From Dipteris shenzhenensis (lineage: Eukaryota > Polypodiophyta > Polypodiopsida > Gleicheniales): a stretch of 64,000 nt of DNA. Position numbers and translations under genes: made by a program. The stretch is from assembly GCA_047967505.1 (NCBI GenBank), contig CM106538.1. One strand, 5' to 3'. This document shows positions 11,115-21,626 of this stretch, one piece after another; position 1 is the stretch's first letter, and each line of letters starts with the position of its first letter. The notes beneath the pieces are model-generated. The model did no database searches. It saw only the letters and a program-made list of their open reading frames with translations, and had not been told where the DNA came from.

Positions 11115-11684
11115 TGTTAGAGGTCAACATCTTTTGATGTCACCTAGAGAGAGGGCCTTGCTTGTGGGTGTGCCCGCCCAGTGAGTGAGGGTAGCGTAGA
11201 GAGCTAGGGCCTGTGTTGTAGGTGTGCCCGCCCCCTGTGAGAGTAGGCTAAAGTGGCTGTCCAGGGCCTCTTGCGTGCTGCCACGGAGGTCATGGAGTTT
11301 CCTGGGTGGGGTACGGAGGTGTGTGGGCAGGTGTGCCTTGTGGGGCTGTCCTTGAGGTGCCTCTTAGAGCCCCATTTATGGGCTATGGAGCAGTGGGTGG
11401 GCCAACCTGCAGGCCGCAACCTTGCTGGCTTCAGCGGCCAGCCCCCCATGGGCTCAGGGGCTCAGCCCTGATATAGGGCCTTGTGCAGCCCTATATAGGA
11501 GGCTGTAGGGGTTGGCCCAGCCCCTTGCTGGCGGACTAGGAGGCTGGGGGGCCCCCACACACACACACACATGTGCATTGATCAGTTCAGTTTGGAGCCT
11601 GGCAGAGAAGCAGAGCCAGCCCACAGCAGCACTTGAGGAGCAGGATAGTGGTCTCTTCTGTTCATTTCCGCTGCACTTCTCACA
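11115..11684 (+). repeat. 5' LTR of the gag-only element
   Basis: It starts TGTTAGAGGTC and ends CTTCTCACA. It is about 320 bp shorter than the 3' LTR, through gaps near 11440-11530 and 11650-11660 relative to it. Where the 3' LTR has TATATATAG it instead has a CA run (11552-11571), so it lacks the likely promoter box. Confidence 0.85.
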
Positions 11685-12002
11685 TGGTATCAGAGCCAAG
11701 GTTGGCTTGAGACCCGAGGAGCGGAGGGAGTGTTGAGCCAACACACAGAGAGGAGGATTAGGGTGCTGTTCGGAGGTGTCTTTGAGGAGAAGCGTGTGCA
11801 AGGAGTGGACTGTTCGGGTGACCAGCGAAGGGTGACTTTGAATGGTGTTTTCAGATTAGAGAGGTTCCCGCGGGATGGAAAGTGAGGTGTGAAGGTACAT
11901 TGGCCCCTTCATCCTCATCGTTAGCCTTCTCCTTTCTTCAACCCTCAGTTCCCTCTATCCCATCCACCTTCTCTTTCAGTTCATCATCCTCTTCACTCTG
12001 AC

Positions 12003-12890
12003 ATGGCGACTTTGTCCGCGTTGGCAGAGTACAAGACTAGAATTCCAGTGTTGCCCATGTTCCCGGTTGACCGGCAGCTGGATGGGCTCAATTACAGCGT
12101 CTGGCAGGTGATGATGGAGTTTGTGTTATAGTCATACAACGTGGCAGATTTCATCTTGATAGGTGTTGCCCGACTAGATTCCCTGGCGAAGGACCTAGGC
12201 ATCCTGGAGCAGCCAGCAGGAGGCCTAGACCCTGTCTCAGCTCTGGGACCGTGTCAATGCCAGGGTAAGATCATTTATATTTCTTAATGGTACTCCTCAG
12301 GTAATCACGTGAAGCACATGACAGTGGCCAAAAGTATATGGGAGCATTTGGCGTCCATGTATAACCGAAGCTCTCCCATGAAGAGGGTTTCACTGGAGGT
12401 CCAGATGAGGTTGTTGGATCCCAAGAAGTCTTCATCTCGATGTGGGACCACATCAACAAGTTACAGGAACTTCAGCAGGAGATCCTCCAGGCTGGGAAGC
12501 AGATTTCATTAGAGGACATGGCCATAACTCTTCTGTCCCAGTTATCCTCTCAGTTTGAGGCCTTCTATTCATCCCTGATCATCAGTGGTACGATGAATGA
12601 GTTGACCTGGGAGGAATTGGTCTCCATGGTGCTTGACTAGGAGGAGCACTTGGTCGATCGTACCTTGACAGTCAGCCTAAGGCTTTGACAACTGATCAAA
12701 AAGTCAGGAAACAGTTGACAGCTGAGGAACGAGAAGCTCTCGACGCATCCCGTACGTGTAACCGATGTGGCTAGAAAGGTCATTATTGGTGTCTGTGTCC
12801 CCAACGGAACATAGAGTGGTCTAGTGGCTAGTTGGCCAATAGTGTGACTGCTACGACCACGTATACTCCATCCTTTTAGTAGCACTTGGC
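12003..12890 (+). pseudogene. Copia-type gag pseudogene inside the gag-only element
   Basis: An ATG at 12003 opens a frame with RIPVLPMFP, then LDGLNYSVWQVMM, the usual copia gag N-terminus. After stops and frame changes come AKSIWEHLASMYN (about 12330-12370), INKLQELQQEILQAG with ISLEDMAITLLSQL (about 12446-12545) and a zinc-knuckle remnant CNRCG*KGHYWCLC near 12757-12798 in which one residue is a stop. The capsid-like and knuckle order is intact but translation is not. No pol domain follows before the 3' LTR. Confidence 0.7.
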
Positions 12891-13456
12891 AGGCACTGCC
12901 AGCAGGCTTTTCGGATCTAGATGGAGGATTGCTTGCTTGTTTGTGGTAGTTGGACCTGCTGATCTAATGCACCGAGCAGGGAGTCATTTATCAAGACAGG
13001 CTTTCAGGCAGGACCTCGAGCCACGAGGAGTTGTTGCTGTTGACTCACGTGGTAGTATGTAACCAGTTTCTATTTTGTTTGGACGTTGTGACCTGATAGA
13101 TCCAGAGGGGGTCTTCTAGTGTTCTGCTGTAGCTATTGTCTGATGCTGCTGGAGATCCGTATGGGTCAGTGGATTGCTAGTGCGTGAACCCAGACACAGT
13201 TGATTGATCCTTGTGAGTTGTTATACGCCCGTTGCCATTGGAGCACTGAAGTTCATCGATCTAGCGACAATGTACTAGTTTGGGCTTGAGAGGGGGCTTC
13301 AGAGGGGGTTATCTAGCTTTGCAATACAGGTGCCCATGTAGGGAAGCAGACCTTCACTAGAGGCAGTATCAGTTGGATTATTGTTCCAGGATCCTTTGTT
13401 GGAGTCATTGTTCTAGCTCCTTGGCATCTCTGTTTCATCCAGGAGCTGAGAGTGGG

Positions 13457-14348
13457 TGTTAGACGTCAACATCTCCCGATGTCACTTAGAGAGAGGGCCT
13501 TGCTTGTGGGTGTGCCTGCCCAGTGAGTGAGGGTAGCGTAGAGAGTGAGGGCCTGTGTTGTGGGTGTGTGTGCTCCCCGTGAGAGTAGGTTAGAGTGGCT
13601 ATCTAGTACCTCTTGCACGTTGCCATGGAGGTCATGGAGTTTCCTAGGCAAGTATGGAGGTGTGTGGGCAGGTGTGCCTTGTGGGGTTGTCCTTCAGGCA
13701 CCTCTTAGAGCCCCATTTATGGGCTGTGGAGTAGAGGGTGGGAGGTTGGCCACCTTGCTGGCTTCAGCCCTCCGTGGGTTGAGAGGCTTGAGCCCTATAC
13801 ATAGGCCAGTGTGCAGCCCTTTAGGCTGGTCGGCCCACCTAGGCTAGGACGTCCTGTTTGGAGCAGGGGATCAGCGGTGACATAGGGCCTTGTGCAGTTC
13901 TATATAGGAGGTTGTAGGGGTTGGCCCTCTAGGGCTGTGGGTCGACCCATGTAGGCAGCTGGTCGGCCCAAGCCCCCCTTATTGGCCGACTAGGAGGCTG
14001 TGGGGCTATATATAGCTCCCCCCACATGTGCATTGATCAGTTCAGTTTGGAGCCTGGCAGAGGAGCAGAGCCAACCCACAATAGCACTTGAGGAGCAGGG
14101 TAGTGGAGCAGTTCATCCACTCCCTTGTGCTCCTATTCTGTTGGTTGTTGAGATGTTTGTCTGAGCTCTTGAGTAGCGTGTTGGTTTCGAGGTTTTCCCC
14201 GAGTTGTAGCGGGGTTTTCTCTAGAGATCACTTGCAGTTCTCTTGTGCCTCTCTCTCTCCTTTCTCTCTCCTTCTCAGTGTGGTGTGTGTGTGAGGCATG
14301 CTATCTCTCTCTCGCTCTCTTCCGTTCATTTCTGTTGCACTTCTCACA
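13457..14348 (+). repeat. 3' LTR of the gag-only element
   Basis: It starts TGTTAGACGTC and ends CTTCTCACA, and aligns with the 5' LTR over its first 300 bp with scattered substitutions. A TATATATAG box lies at 14007-14015. It has about 200 bp of additional CT-rich sequence at 14104-14320 not present in the 5' LTR. Confidence 0.85.
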
Positions 14349-14353
14349 CATAC

Positions 14354-15269
14354 TTCCGATGAGCTGACCACAGAGATTGTTTTATTGAGGCGTCACCCCT
14401 TATTGCACTTCCATTGTAATGTTGGAACAAGGATCTTCCAAGTTTTGGCAAGTCTGAAGCCCCTATTGAAATCAGTGCCTCTTAACCCCTTTGGGTGCTC
14501 AAAGAATAACCAGGCCTTGTTGGAGCATATGAGGTCTCATGCCAAATAAACATTGCTGCATTTCCATCTATGGCTCCAAGCCAAATGCAAACCTAATGAG
14601 CCTTTTGTTAAGCATAAGTTTGGACATCCTCGTGTATCTTCTTGGTTTTGGGGATGAACATCATACTGCAAGGGATTGTGTGGAGTTGTAAGGTGTCCAT
14701 AGTGTCAACCGTCACACCTTTGTCCATCTCCTTCCTGCAACTTCCCTCAGTTATATCCAGCCCCACTTACTGTCTATAGTCCCCCACTCTCACCTTCCAC
14801 TTGCATGTGTCTTGTTATTCGCCCCTTCTTGCTTTAACACCCCCATCTAATTTTGTCCTTGTACTGCTCTTCGAGTCGCTCCCTCATTTGTTATATACCT
14901 TTCCTTGTGGTCTATGTGATGAAAACAGATGGGTGGTATGTTGATCGGGCCTTACTGTCTGAGTGTTGTAAAAGTGAAGGGATGGAGGAAAATTGAAAAC
15001 CCCCCCCCACCCCCCGTGCACGGGGGCCCCCTTTCCCTCCAAATGCTTCCAACAGTCTCATACTTCTCTTATATAACTTCACCTTAGGCAATACCAATGA
15101 TATACTCTTAGTATGGGACAAGTTTATAAAAGCTTTGGGGCCTCCCTAAACTGAGTATCTAGGAGATGGCCACACAAAGTGTTCATGGAGCGTTGTCCCA
15201 TAATTTGCTTCTTCCCACTCCTGTTGAAGTTTTGGAACAAATACTTTCCAAGTTTTCGGCAAGTCAAGC
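14354..15269. repeat. Unclassified repeat, unit B copy 1, and spacer
   Basis: It starts ttccgatgagctgaccac and contains gcgtcaccccttattgcac, atggctccaagcc and gatgggtggtatgttgatcgggcc. It ends in a C-rich tract (15001-15018). The same order is found at 15560-16250. A 250-bp spacer (15019-15269) leads to the second copy of unit A. Confidence 0.7.
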
Positions 15270-16234
15270 ATTGTTGAAATCAATGCCTCTTAACTCTTTA
15301 GGGTGTGCAAATAATAACTAGTGCTTACGACTACATTGGAGCATGAGATATCATTCCAAATAAACCATGGCGCCATTCCCATCTATGGCTCTAAACCAAA
15401 AGCAAGCCTAATTTTGGGACCCCTCATGTATCTTCTTTGTTTTAGGAGGGGTTAAAATCATACTGCAAGGGATTGTGTGGAGTTGTTAGCTTCCATAGAG
15501 TCATCCCTCACCCTCATTCATGATCACTATCGATAGCCACTCAAAATTGTATCCTAGCTATCCATGCTTCCCACCAGCTGACCACAAAGATTGTTTTATG
15601 GAGGCGTCACCCCTTATTGCACTTCCCATTGTAATGTTGGAACAAAGATCTTCCAAGTTTTGGCAAGTTAAGCCTCTATTGAAATTAGCGCCTCCAACCC
15701 CTTAGGATGCTCAAAGAATATCCAGACCTTGTTGGAGCGTGTGAGGTCTCATGCCAAAAAACCATTGCAGCATTTTCATCTATGGCTCCGAGCCAAATGC
15801 AAACCTAATGAGCCATTTGCTAAGCATAGCAACAACAAGATTTTAAAGTTTGGAGATCCTTGTGTATCTTCTTCACTTGGGGATGAAAATCATACTTCAA
15901 GGGATTGTGTGGAGTTTGAAGGTGTTCAGCAACAACACACATTTGTTCATCTCCTTCTTGCAACTCCTCTTAGTTATATATAGTCCCACTAGCTGTCCAT
16001 GCTCCCCCACTTTGGCCCTCCAGTCATGTGTGTCTTGTTATTCATCCCTTCCCCCTCTAATTTTGCCCTTGTACTGTTCTCCAAGTCGCAACCTTGTTTG
16101 ATATATACCTTCCTTTGTGGCCTATGTATTATGAAAGTGGATGGGTGGTATATTGATCGGGCCTTGTTTTTTGAGTTATGTAAAAGTGAAGGAATGGAGA
16201 AGAATTTAACAACCCCCCTCCCCCCCTCCCCCCC

Positions 16235-16250
<16 letters not shown>
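15270..16250. repeat. Unclassified repeat, units A and B, copy 2
   Basis: Unit A (about 15290-15555) and unit B (about 15560-16210) repeat the order of copy 1 without the LTR insertion. The joint gctatccatgcttcccaccag is the empty-site counterpart of the CATAC insertion site. Short open frames on both strands are shared by the copies but match no family. A and B also resemble each other internally (aaaccaaatg...cctaatgagcc), so the unit is itself an older duplication. Confidence 0.7.
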
Positions 16251-16265
<15 letters not shown>

Positions 16266-16275
16266 ACACACACAC
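16212..16275. repeat. Poly(C) followed by (CA)n microsatellite
   Basis: About 39 bases of nearly pure C (16212-16250) run into a CA run (16251-16274). It occupies the place of the shorter C tract at 15001-15018 in the other repeat copy, so it expanded from a homologous seed. Confidence 0.9.
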
Positions 16276-16850
16276 CCCTCCAGTGTTTGATGGTCCCTTC
16301 CACAACAGACATGCAACCTCCTAGTCTAGGGATGATTAGCTCTCTAGAGAATGACACATGGTGTGACAGGTGGGACTTCCCCCCAAATGACTTGTCATAG
16401 GTACCTTTATTTTTTGTATATGTAAATATTTTTCCTTCTTTAGAGAGAACTACCTTCCATCAATTTAAAATCAATACAAAGAGTTTACTATCTGGGAGGT
16501 GCTAAGAGAAAACAACTACATCCCTACAACTTGCTTTGTGGGGTCTAAGCTTGTGGAAGTAGGTGCCAACAACCAGTGCAATATCATGGAGAGGTAAAAA
16601 AGACTTGTTAGGACAAGCTTTGGCGAAACTCTTCCACCTTTCTATGGTCTTCTTGGACCTTTTGTATCTTGCTCCAAAATGGCAAACAAGTGGTAGCTGA
16701 TATCAAGCCAAATATTGACAATGGTAGCAGTCAGAAACCGTTGTCCCCACATCATTAGGATACAACTTGCAACCCAAATGTCCTAGAGATATTGATTAGT
16801 GTTTCCTAGATGTTGTCCTTCGGATGCCATCCAGAGGTATGACCATTCAC
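16276..16850. other. Intergenic stretch, no feature seen
   Basis: No reading frame or repeat is recognised. It adjoins the gypsy reverse transcriptase relic and may be its downstream part, but no motif supports this. Confidence 0.35.
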
Positions 16851-16859
16851 TCTTGGAAT

Positions 16860-17360
16860 CGAGCATTTGTTCTAATTAGTTTATTTAGATTCCTATATTG
16901 TCAATACAATTTTGATAGAGCCATCTTTCTTTTGAACTAGTAGGACAGGTGCACCAAATGGATGACTTCCCAATCAAATCAATCCCTTTTTCAATAGTTT
17001 AGCAATATGATGTTCCACTTCCTCCAACTCTATGCAATTCAATACAATTCTGATAGAGCCATCTTTCTTTTGAACTAGTGGGACACATGCATCAGATGGA
17101 CAACGTCCCAATCAAATCAATCCCTTTTCCAATAGTTTATCAATCTAATGTTCCAATTCCTCCAACTTTATGTGGTTCATTCGATAAGGATCTCTACATG
17201 AAGGTACAGATCTAGATTCTCATTCAATACGGGTCGACTAATGGGCATGACAAGGGCAGAGCTATCTGGAAAATAATCATTAGAGAAATGCATGCTTTTC
17301 TTATTGTTTAGAAGTTGTAGGTTTCTTTCCATCCTTTAGATATATGAGTATTGAACCCGT
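16860..17360 (-). mobile_element. Ty3/gypsy reverse transcriptase N-terminal relic with internal duplication
   Basis: On the minus strand, about 17200-17060 reads PYRMNHIKLEELEH...DKLLEKGLI then LVQKKDGSIRIV. About 17034-16905 reads ELEEVEHHIAKLLKKGLI, SHPFGAPVLLVQKKDGSIKIVL. Both are the opening block of Ty3/gypsy reverse transcriptase. The same 130-bp piece is therefore present twice in tandem, diverged at many positions. Stops interrupt both. The catalytic YxDD block is not found downstream. Confidence 0.7.
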
Positions 17361-18680
17361 GCTTTGTGTGGGCAAAGATACATGACCATCCTTAACCACT
17401 CCCCATCTGAAGGAGGATCTTCCTTCAGCCAGCCAGCAGAAAGCATTTGCTTTAGGGAGTTACGCTCCCATCGTCTGATCAGTTTCTTATGTGAATGATC
17501 TCATAACTAGTTATGGATTAAGAGTAACGCAAGTGGTTGCAAGATATCCACTTTGTGACCATAATCTCAACATCAGGTGGAGCGCATCAAGAACTTTGCA
17601 CAAAAGCAAGCATACGATCGCTCCATTTAGCTCCCTATGTAAATGCGACTCTATTCTTCTCTATAGATTATACTATTAGTTCTCAGTAGAAAAATTTCTA
17701 GTAATCCAACAATGGTGGTTTGTGAATTAAATGCCGCAAGCTCTGCCTCCTTCTCCCCTAGATATTGAATGATTTCGTGCTGGCTTCTTTCATCAATGCT
17801 ATATTCAGAAATCCAATTTGCTTCCGTTGTCTAGATCCAATGGAGCTCTCTTGTTTGTCTACTTTGCTAGAATCAAGGAAATGGATCAACCAAAAAGTAA
17901 TTGAGAAATGGCCTAAAAAAGAGGCTCTCTCCTATCACCAAGCTAGAGTATACTCCAAAAACTCTAGGTTGTTAAAGTCTCCTTTGACTATTTGGTGGCA
18001 AGATGGCATTAACAAGAGGCTCTCTCGAGGATCTCTCCTTTCAGTATGCTATAGTATACTCAATCATAATTCCAATCTTGAGCTCCCTTAATAATGTTTC
18101 CCATCTAGATAGTGTCTTCCCCCAATAAGCTCATGCTTTTCAACATCCCTGTGCCAAGGCCAATCCAAGTCAAATGAAAATGCTTCCATTCCTCCCCATG
18201 TTTAGGGATATTTAGGCCTCATTTGAGAAGCAGTCTCCCACACTTATGAATATTTTTTTGAGTGAACCAATGATTTTTAAGCATGAGAATATCCATAAAA
18301 ACCCCAATAGGCTCTCCCAACTTGTGGCAAAGGATCAACCACTAAAGTTGCTCTCTATTTTACTCATAAAAACCATGAACGTCTAGATCATGCAGAGGAC
18401 GCGATTTGTTGGAGGAGGGGTGTGTGCATAGAAAAGACCTTCCTATGTTTCAAAGCACATGTGGCAATTATTGAGCACACAAACTTCATTAAGATCAATG
18501 AGTTCTGTGGTCATTCAGTCCAACCCATTTGTAGGACTAATGCATCAAGGTCAAAGCAAACACTCCCCAGCTGCTTAGAAAATTGGTCCAATGGCCAATT
18601 GATGACTTCCCAATATGGGTGACTCACCCAAGTGGCCATTTGCAACCCACAATAGGTATCCAATCCCTTTTATTTCCTTT
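17361..18680. other. Intergenic stretch with possible LINE endonuclease trace
   Basis: On the minus strand at about 18030-17770 a GDFNNLEFLE-like segment followed by a RASF-GHFS pattern recalls the LINE endonuclease GGDFN block, in broken frames. The 108-codon plus-strand frame over the same bases has no family match. Support is weak. Confidence 0.3.
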
Positions 18681-18803
18681 GGAAAACATAATTGGAAGTA
18701 TACCCTATTTTCATGGATTAACCAAAAGATTTTGGCCTATTAGTATGGAAAAGATAATTGGAAGTATACCCTATTTTCATGGATAACCTAACGATTCTGG
18801 CCT
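18681..18803. repeat. Tandem direct repeat, 66-bp period, two copies
   Basis: The block ataattggaagtataccc-tattttcatggat...gattttggcc occurs at about 18681-18738 and again at about 18747-18803 with few differences. Confidence 0.8.
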
Positions 18804-19417
18804 TGCTAACCTAATGGATATTAAGTACAAGAATCTTTTCGTTCCTCATTTCTAGATGTAGGAGTGTGGGGGTCCAATACTTTTCCCTAAAAGCTGCGAT
18901 CACCTTGAAAGCCATGGGGTATGTCTTTGGGACCTCTATGTAGTTCCAGAGCCCCAAATTTTAGAAGTCATGTGGTAGTTGCTATCATGGGTGGGGCTTG
19001 GTCCCCAAGTTTTGAAAAGGTGAACCAATCATTGTAGAAGGAATCTTTGTGGTGCCCTATTTAGAGTAAGGTCTAAAGGAGGCATGAGGAGCCTCAGGAG
19101 TTGGGATAGGAGTGGTATGCAAAGATAAGGGATAATTAGAGTTACCATGGACGTAGTTGGGGGAAGTTCAAGGAGATGGGAGAGTAGAGGTTATAGGGAC
19201 AGGTAGTTAAATTGATGTGTTATATATTGAGGTTTGTATCACCTACAAGTGTTGTGTTAACTTAGGGTAGTGGATATATTTATTGTGCTCGACTAGGGTA
19301 GTGGATATTTGGGGGGCTTGAGGGTTGAAATGTCTAGTTTTGGAGTTTAAGGATTAAGTGATTGGATTAGGGGTAGGAGAAAATAGTCATAAAATTAGAT
19401 CGCCAATAGGAGATAAG

Positions 19418-19420
<3 letters not shown>
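18804..19420. other. Intergenic stretch, no feature seen
   Basis: The sequence is not repetitive at a visible scale and holds no recognisable frame. It ends in the GA microsatellite. Confidence 0.35.
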
Positions 19421-19423
<3 letters not shown>

Positions 19424-19459
<36 letters not shown>

Positions 19460-19467
19460 GGGGGGGG
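19424..19467. repeat. (GA)13-G19 composite microsatellite
   Basis: A GA run at 19424-19449 changes directly into an uninterrupted run of about 19 G up to 19467. The same composite design occurs at 1609-1640. Confidence 0.95.
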
Positions 19468-19652
19468 AGTAGGGAATGCAATAGAAAGAGGGAGAAATGC
19501 AATGGGTAGTGAAATTGCAATATCAGCTTTCATCTCTTGGGAGGTTTGACAACGTCGAAAGATGTGGAGACTCTATGGAGAGATTCTAGGAGATTATGAT
19601 GGAGGTTGGAGATGTATTGAAAGATTGGATGTGTGGTAAGCTAGATGATCCT

Positions 19653-19700
19653 TGGACAAATGCTCCTTTTCTCTCACTAAAGAAAAGGAGCATTTGTCCA
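19653..19700. repeat. Perfect hairpin: 20-bp arms, 8-nt loop
   Basis: The arm tggacaaatgctccttttct (19653-19672) is followed by loop ctcactaa and its exact reverse complement at 19681-19700. The match ends sharply on both sides. No duplicated gene fragment that could explain it as a small-RNA locus was recognised in the window. Confidence 0.9.
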
Positions 19701-20110
19701 TTGTTTTCTTTGATGCAAAAATTGTCAATGAATTATGATGTGTTGATGTATGTAATAAAAAAAAAGCTACCAATCCATTGATTGTCATTAGGGGTGGGCT
19801 ACCCACGAGACATACATAAATTGTGAAGATGATCTCCCTAATCTTTAGGAATCTTGCATTACTAGAAAACATTATATCATTTCCTAATAGCTCTTGCTAT
19901 TTGTGTTTGAGAGTCTTCGCTCTCATTGGTTTACCCCAGTTAATCGTCAGCAAGGAGTTTAGGAATTTTATGTCTAGTAGTTCCATTGCACTAAGATTCT
20001 TCCTTTCAAATTATCTTCACCCATCAAGATGGTAATTATTTCCTTCCACGTGTCTTGATAATTGACCATTGACATTTGGTAATTTCATCAATCTACACAT
20101 GCGGATTTTC

Positions 20111-20169
20111 ATTTGCTTGCAATCATTTGCAAGTTTGAAATTTTGATTTGCTTGCAATCATTTGCAAGA
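20111..20169. repeat. Direct repeat, 36-bp period, two copies
   Basis: The 22-bp word beginning atttgcttgcaatc and ending atttgcaag occurs at about 20111 and again at about 20147. Confidence 0.75.
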
Positions 20170-20306
20170 TCCATTTTACTTGTAACTAATTTTGGTACAC
20201 ATATCAGGTCCTTGGCCTTCAACTCGTTTTTAATATTTGAAATTATTCTACATGATTTCTTCCATGCTAGCCATGACTTGCGTGATTTTGGAAAGTTATA
20301 TTTATC

Positions 20307-20455
20307 CATGCATGCATGCATACATACATACATACATACATTCACATACATACATACATGCATGCATGCACATACATACATACATGCATGCATACATCCA
20401 TACATGCATGCATGCATACATACATACATACATACATGTACTACGTACATACATA
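20307..20455. repeat. (CATA)n/(CATG)n tetranucleotide microsatellite
   Basis: About 145 bp of alternating catg and cata units with a few interruptions. Alternating purine-pyrimidine order and self-complementary catg units give it cruciform or Z-form potential. Confidence 0.95.
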
Positions 20456-20540
20456 AATTAATATGTATGAAAGAAGCATCAATTTAAATGGCACAATTTT
20501 GAAAAAAAGTAGAAAAAATATTGACAATCATTATGATATT

Positions 20541-20674
20541 TATTTCATCACTTATTTGGATGCTAAGCAATCTATTTTTGAAAATTTTAGTGCTTTCCTT
20601 TTTTATTTATTTCATCACTTATTTGGATGCTAAGTGATCTATTTTTGAGAATTTTAGTGCTTTCCTTTTTTCTT
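20541..20674. repeat. Tandem duplication, 67-bp period
   Basis: tatttcatcacttatttgg...tagtgctttccttttt occurs at 20541-20607 and 20608-20674 with about three differences, head to tail without spacer. Confidence 0.9.
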
Positions 20675-20719
20675 TTGGGTTTCATTCCCAATCTTTTGTG
20701 TTTTTCAATGCTTGCATCA

Positions 20720-21626
20720 CCTCTTCCATGACACATCAACTCTAGCTATTTCTATCCTTCAACCTTCTTCTCCTTCCCAGACAGCCTCTCTAGGAAGATG
20801 CCATCTCAATTTTTGAGAAGTCTCTCTCTCTCCCCCCCCCCTCATTGTCTCCTACATTAAGATTAGAAGGAAATATGCAATTTGGTGGAGCATTGATGCA
20901 AGCCTTGTATAGAGAGTCATCGATAAGTATTGTCCTTCTAGCATCACATCCAAATGCCTTTGAGATTTTTACTCGTGGTATGGACATTGCCTCAATACCA
21001 ACACGTCAAGCCTATTTATCCTCCTCTTGTTGTAAGTGAGCCCATATCACAAAGAAAGGGAGGCTCTCCTCTACATATTTTTGTAGCTTTACTACCATTC
21101 AAGGATATCATGCTCCATTTCATTTGACCAAATGCCTACATTAAACCTCTCTAAGAAGATTTTTAAAAATTCAATGCATCGAGGAAATATTATCATATAA
21201 CTATTGTGGCCATGTATAACAGACGGGTGTATTGATGACTTAAACAAGCAACGACTCAATAGCAAGCCATTCAAGTCCACTATCTTAGTCATCCTTTGCA
21301 ATATCCAAAGATGTTGTATGTGGATGTAGATACAAATTGGCCTCAAAGTTGTTAGCTCCTGACTCATCGAAACTACCAAGTGCTACATCTTTATAAATGT
21401 TTACAAAAACACTAAGATTATTCATTATTATTTCCCATGGCATGTCTGTATGTGCATCCTGTGAAATTTTGGGTGTCGTTGTCTCTTCCAAAATAGGATT
21501 AATGAGTCCCCTTGTAGTTGTCCCAATTTTTGGTGCTATGTTTTCATCTACAATTGTTGCCTCCATCTCATCATAGATAATCCCCATTTTTAGTGGCATG
21601 TTTTTCTCGAGCTTCATTGTTTGCAT
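20720..21626 (-). pseudogene. FCP1-like (HAD-fold) phosphatase domain, broken copy
   Basis: On the minus strand an N-terminal Glu/Thr-rich part (21626-21288) is followed in another frame by KIVDLNGLLLSR (Asp at 21275-21277), a CIEFLKIFLERFNVGIWSN block (to about 21095) and, after a gap of about 100 bp that contains stops, AFGCDARRTILIDDSLYKACINAPPNCIFP (Asp at 20919-20921). These are HAD motif I, the WS motif and motif III in FCP1 order. Motif I is DLNG instead of DLDxT, as in a subgroup of plant HAD proteins; I recall this from the family. Frame changes at about 21288 could be introns or damage: a GTAGTA donor-like site follows the second block. Protein-serine phosphatase activity is not supported for a DLN motif without test. 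Confidence 0.6.

Larger units (their letters stand above)
11110..14353 (+). mobile_element. Complete gag-only Ty1/copia-like LTR element with 5-bp target-site duplication
   Basis: The element spans 11115-14348, between CATAC at 11110-11114 and CATAC at 14349-14353. Both LTRs start TGTTAG and end CACA. The 5' LTR is 11115-11684 (570 bp) and is followed at once by the primer-binding site tggtatcagagc (11685-11696). The 3' LTR is 13457-14348 (892 bp), preceded by purine-rich gagctgagagtggg. The 1.77-kb interior contains only a gag-like frame and no protease, integrase or reverse transcriptase motif, as in TR-GAG type non-autonomous elements. It inserted inside the A-B repeat, and its removal with one CATAC copy restores the repeat. 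Confidence 0.9.

Noticed and set aside
11204-11801. Frames on both strands including one of 115 codons
   Set aside because: They lie in the LTR and leader of the gag-only element and match no protein.
19653-19700. Bacterial-type rho-independent terminator
   Set aside because: There is a stem but no adjacent T run, and the context is a plant nucleus.
20113-20487. Plus- and minus-strand frames rich in His/Tyr/Ile/Met/Cys
   Set aside because: Translations of the (CATA)n/(CATG)n microsatellite.
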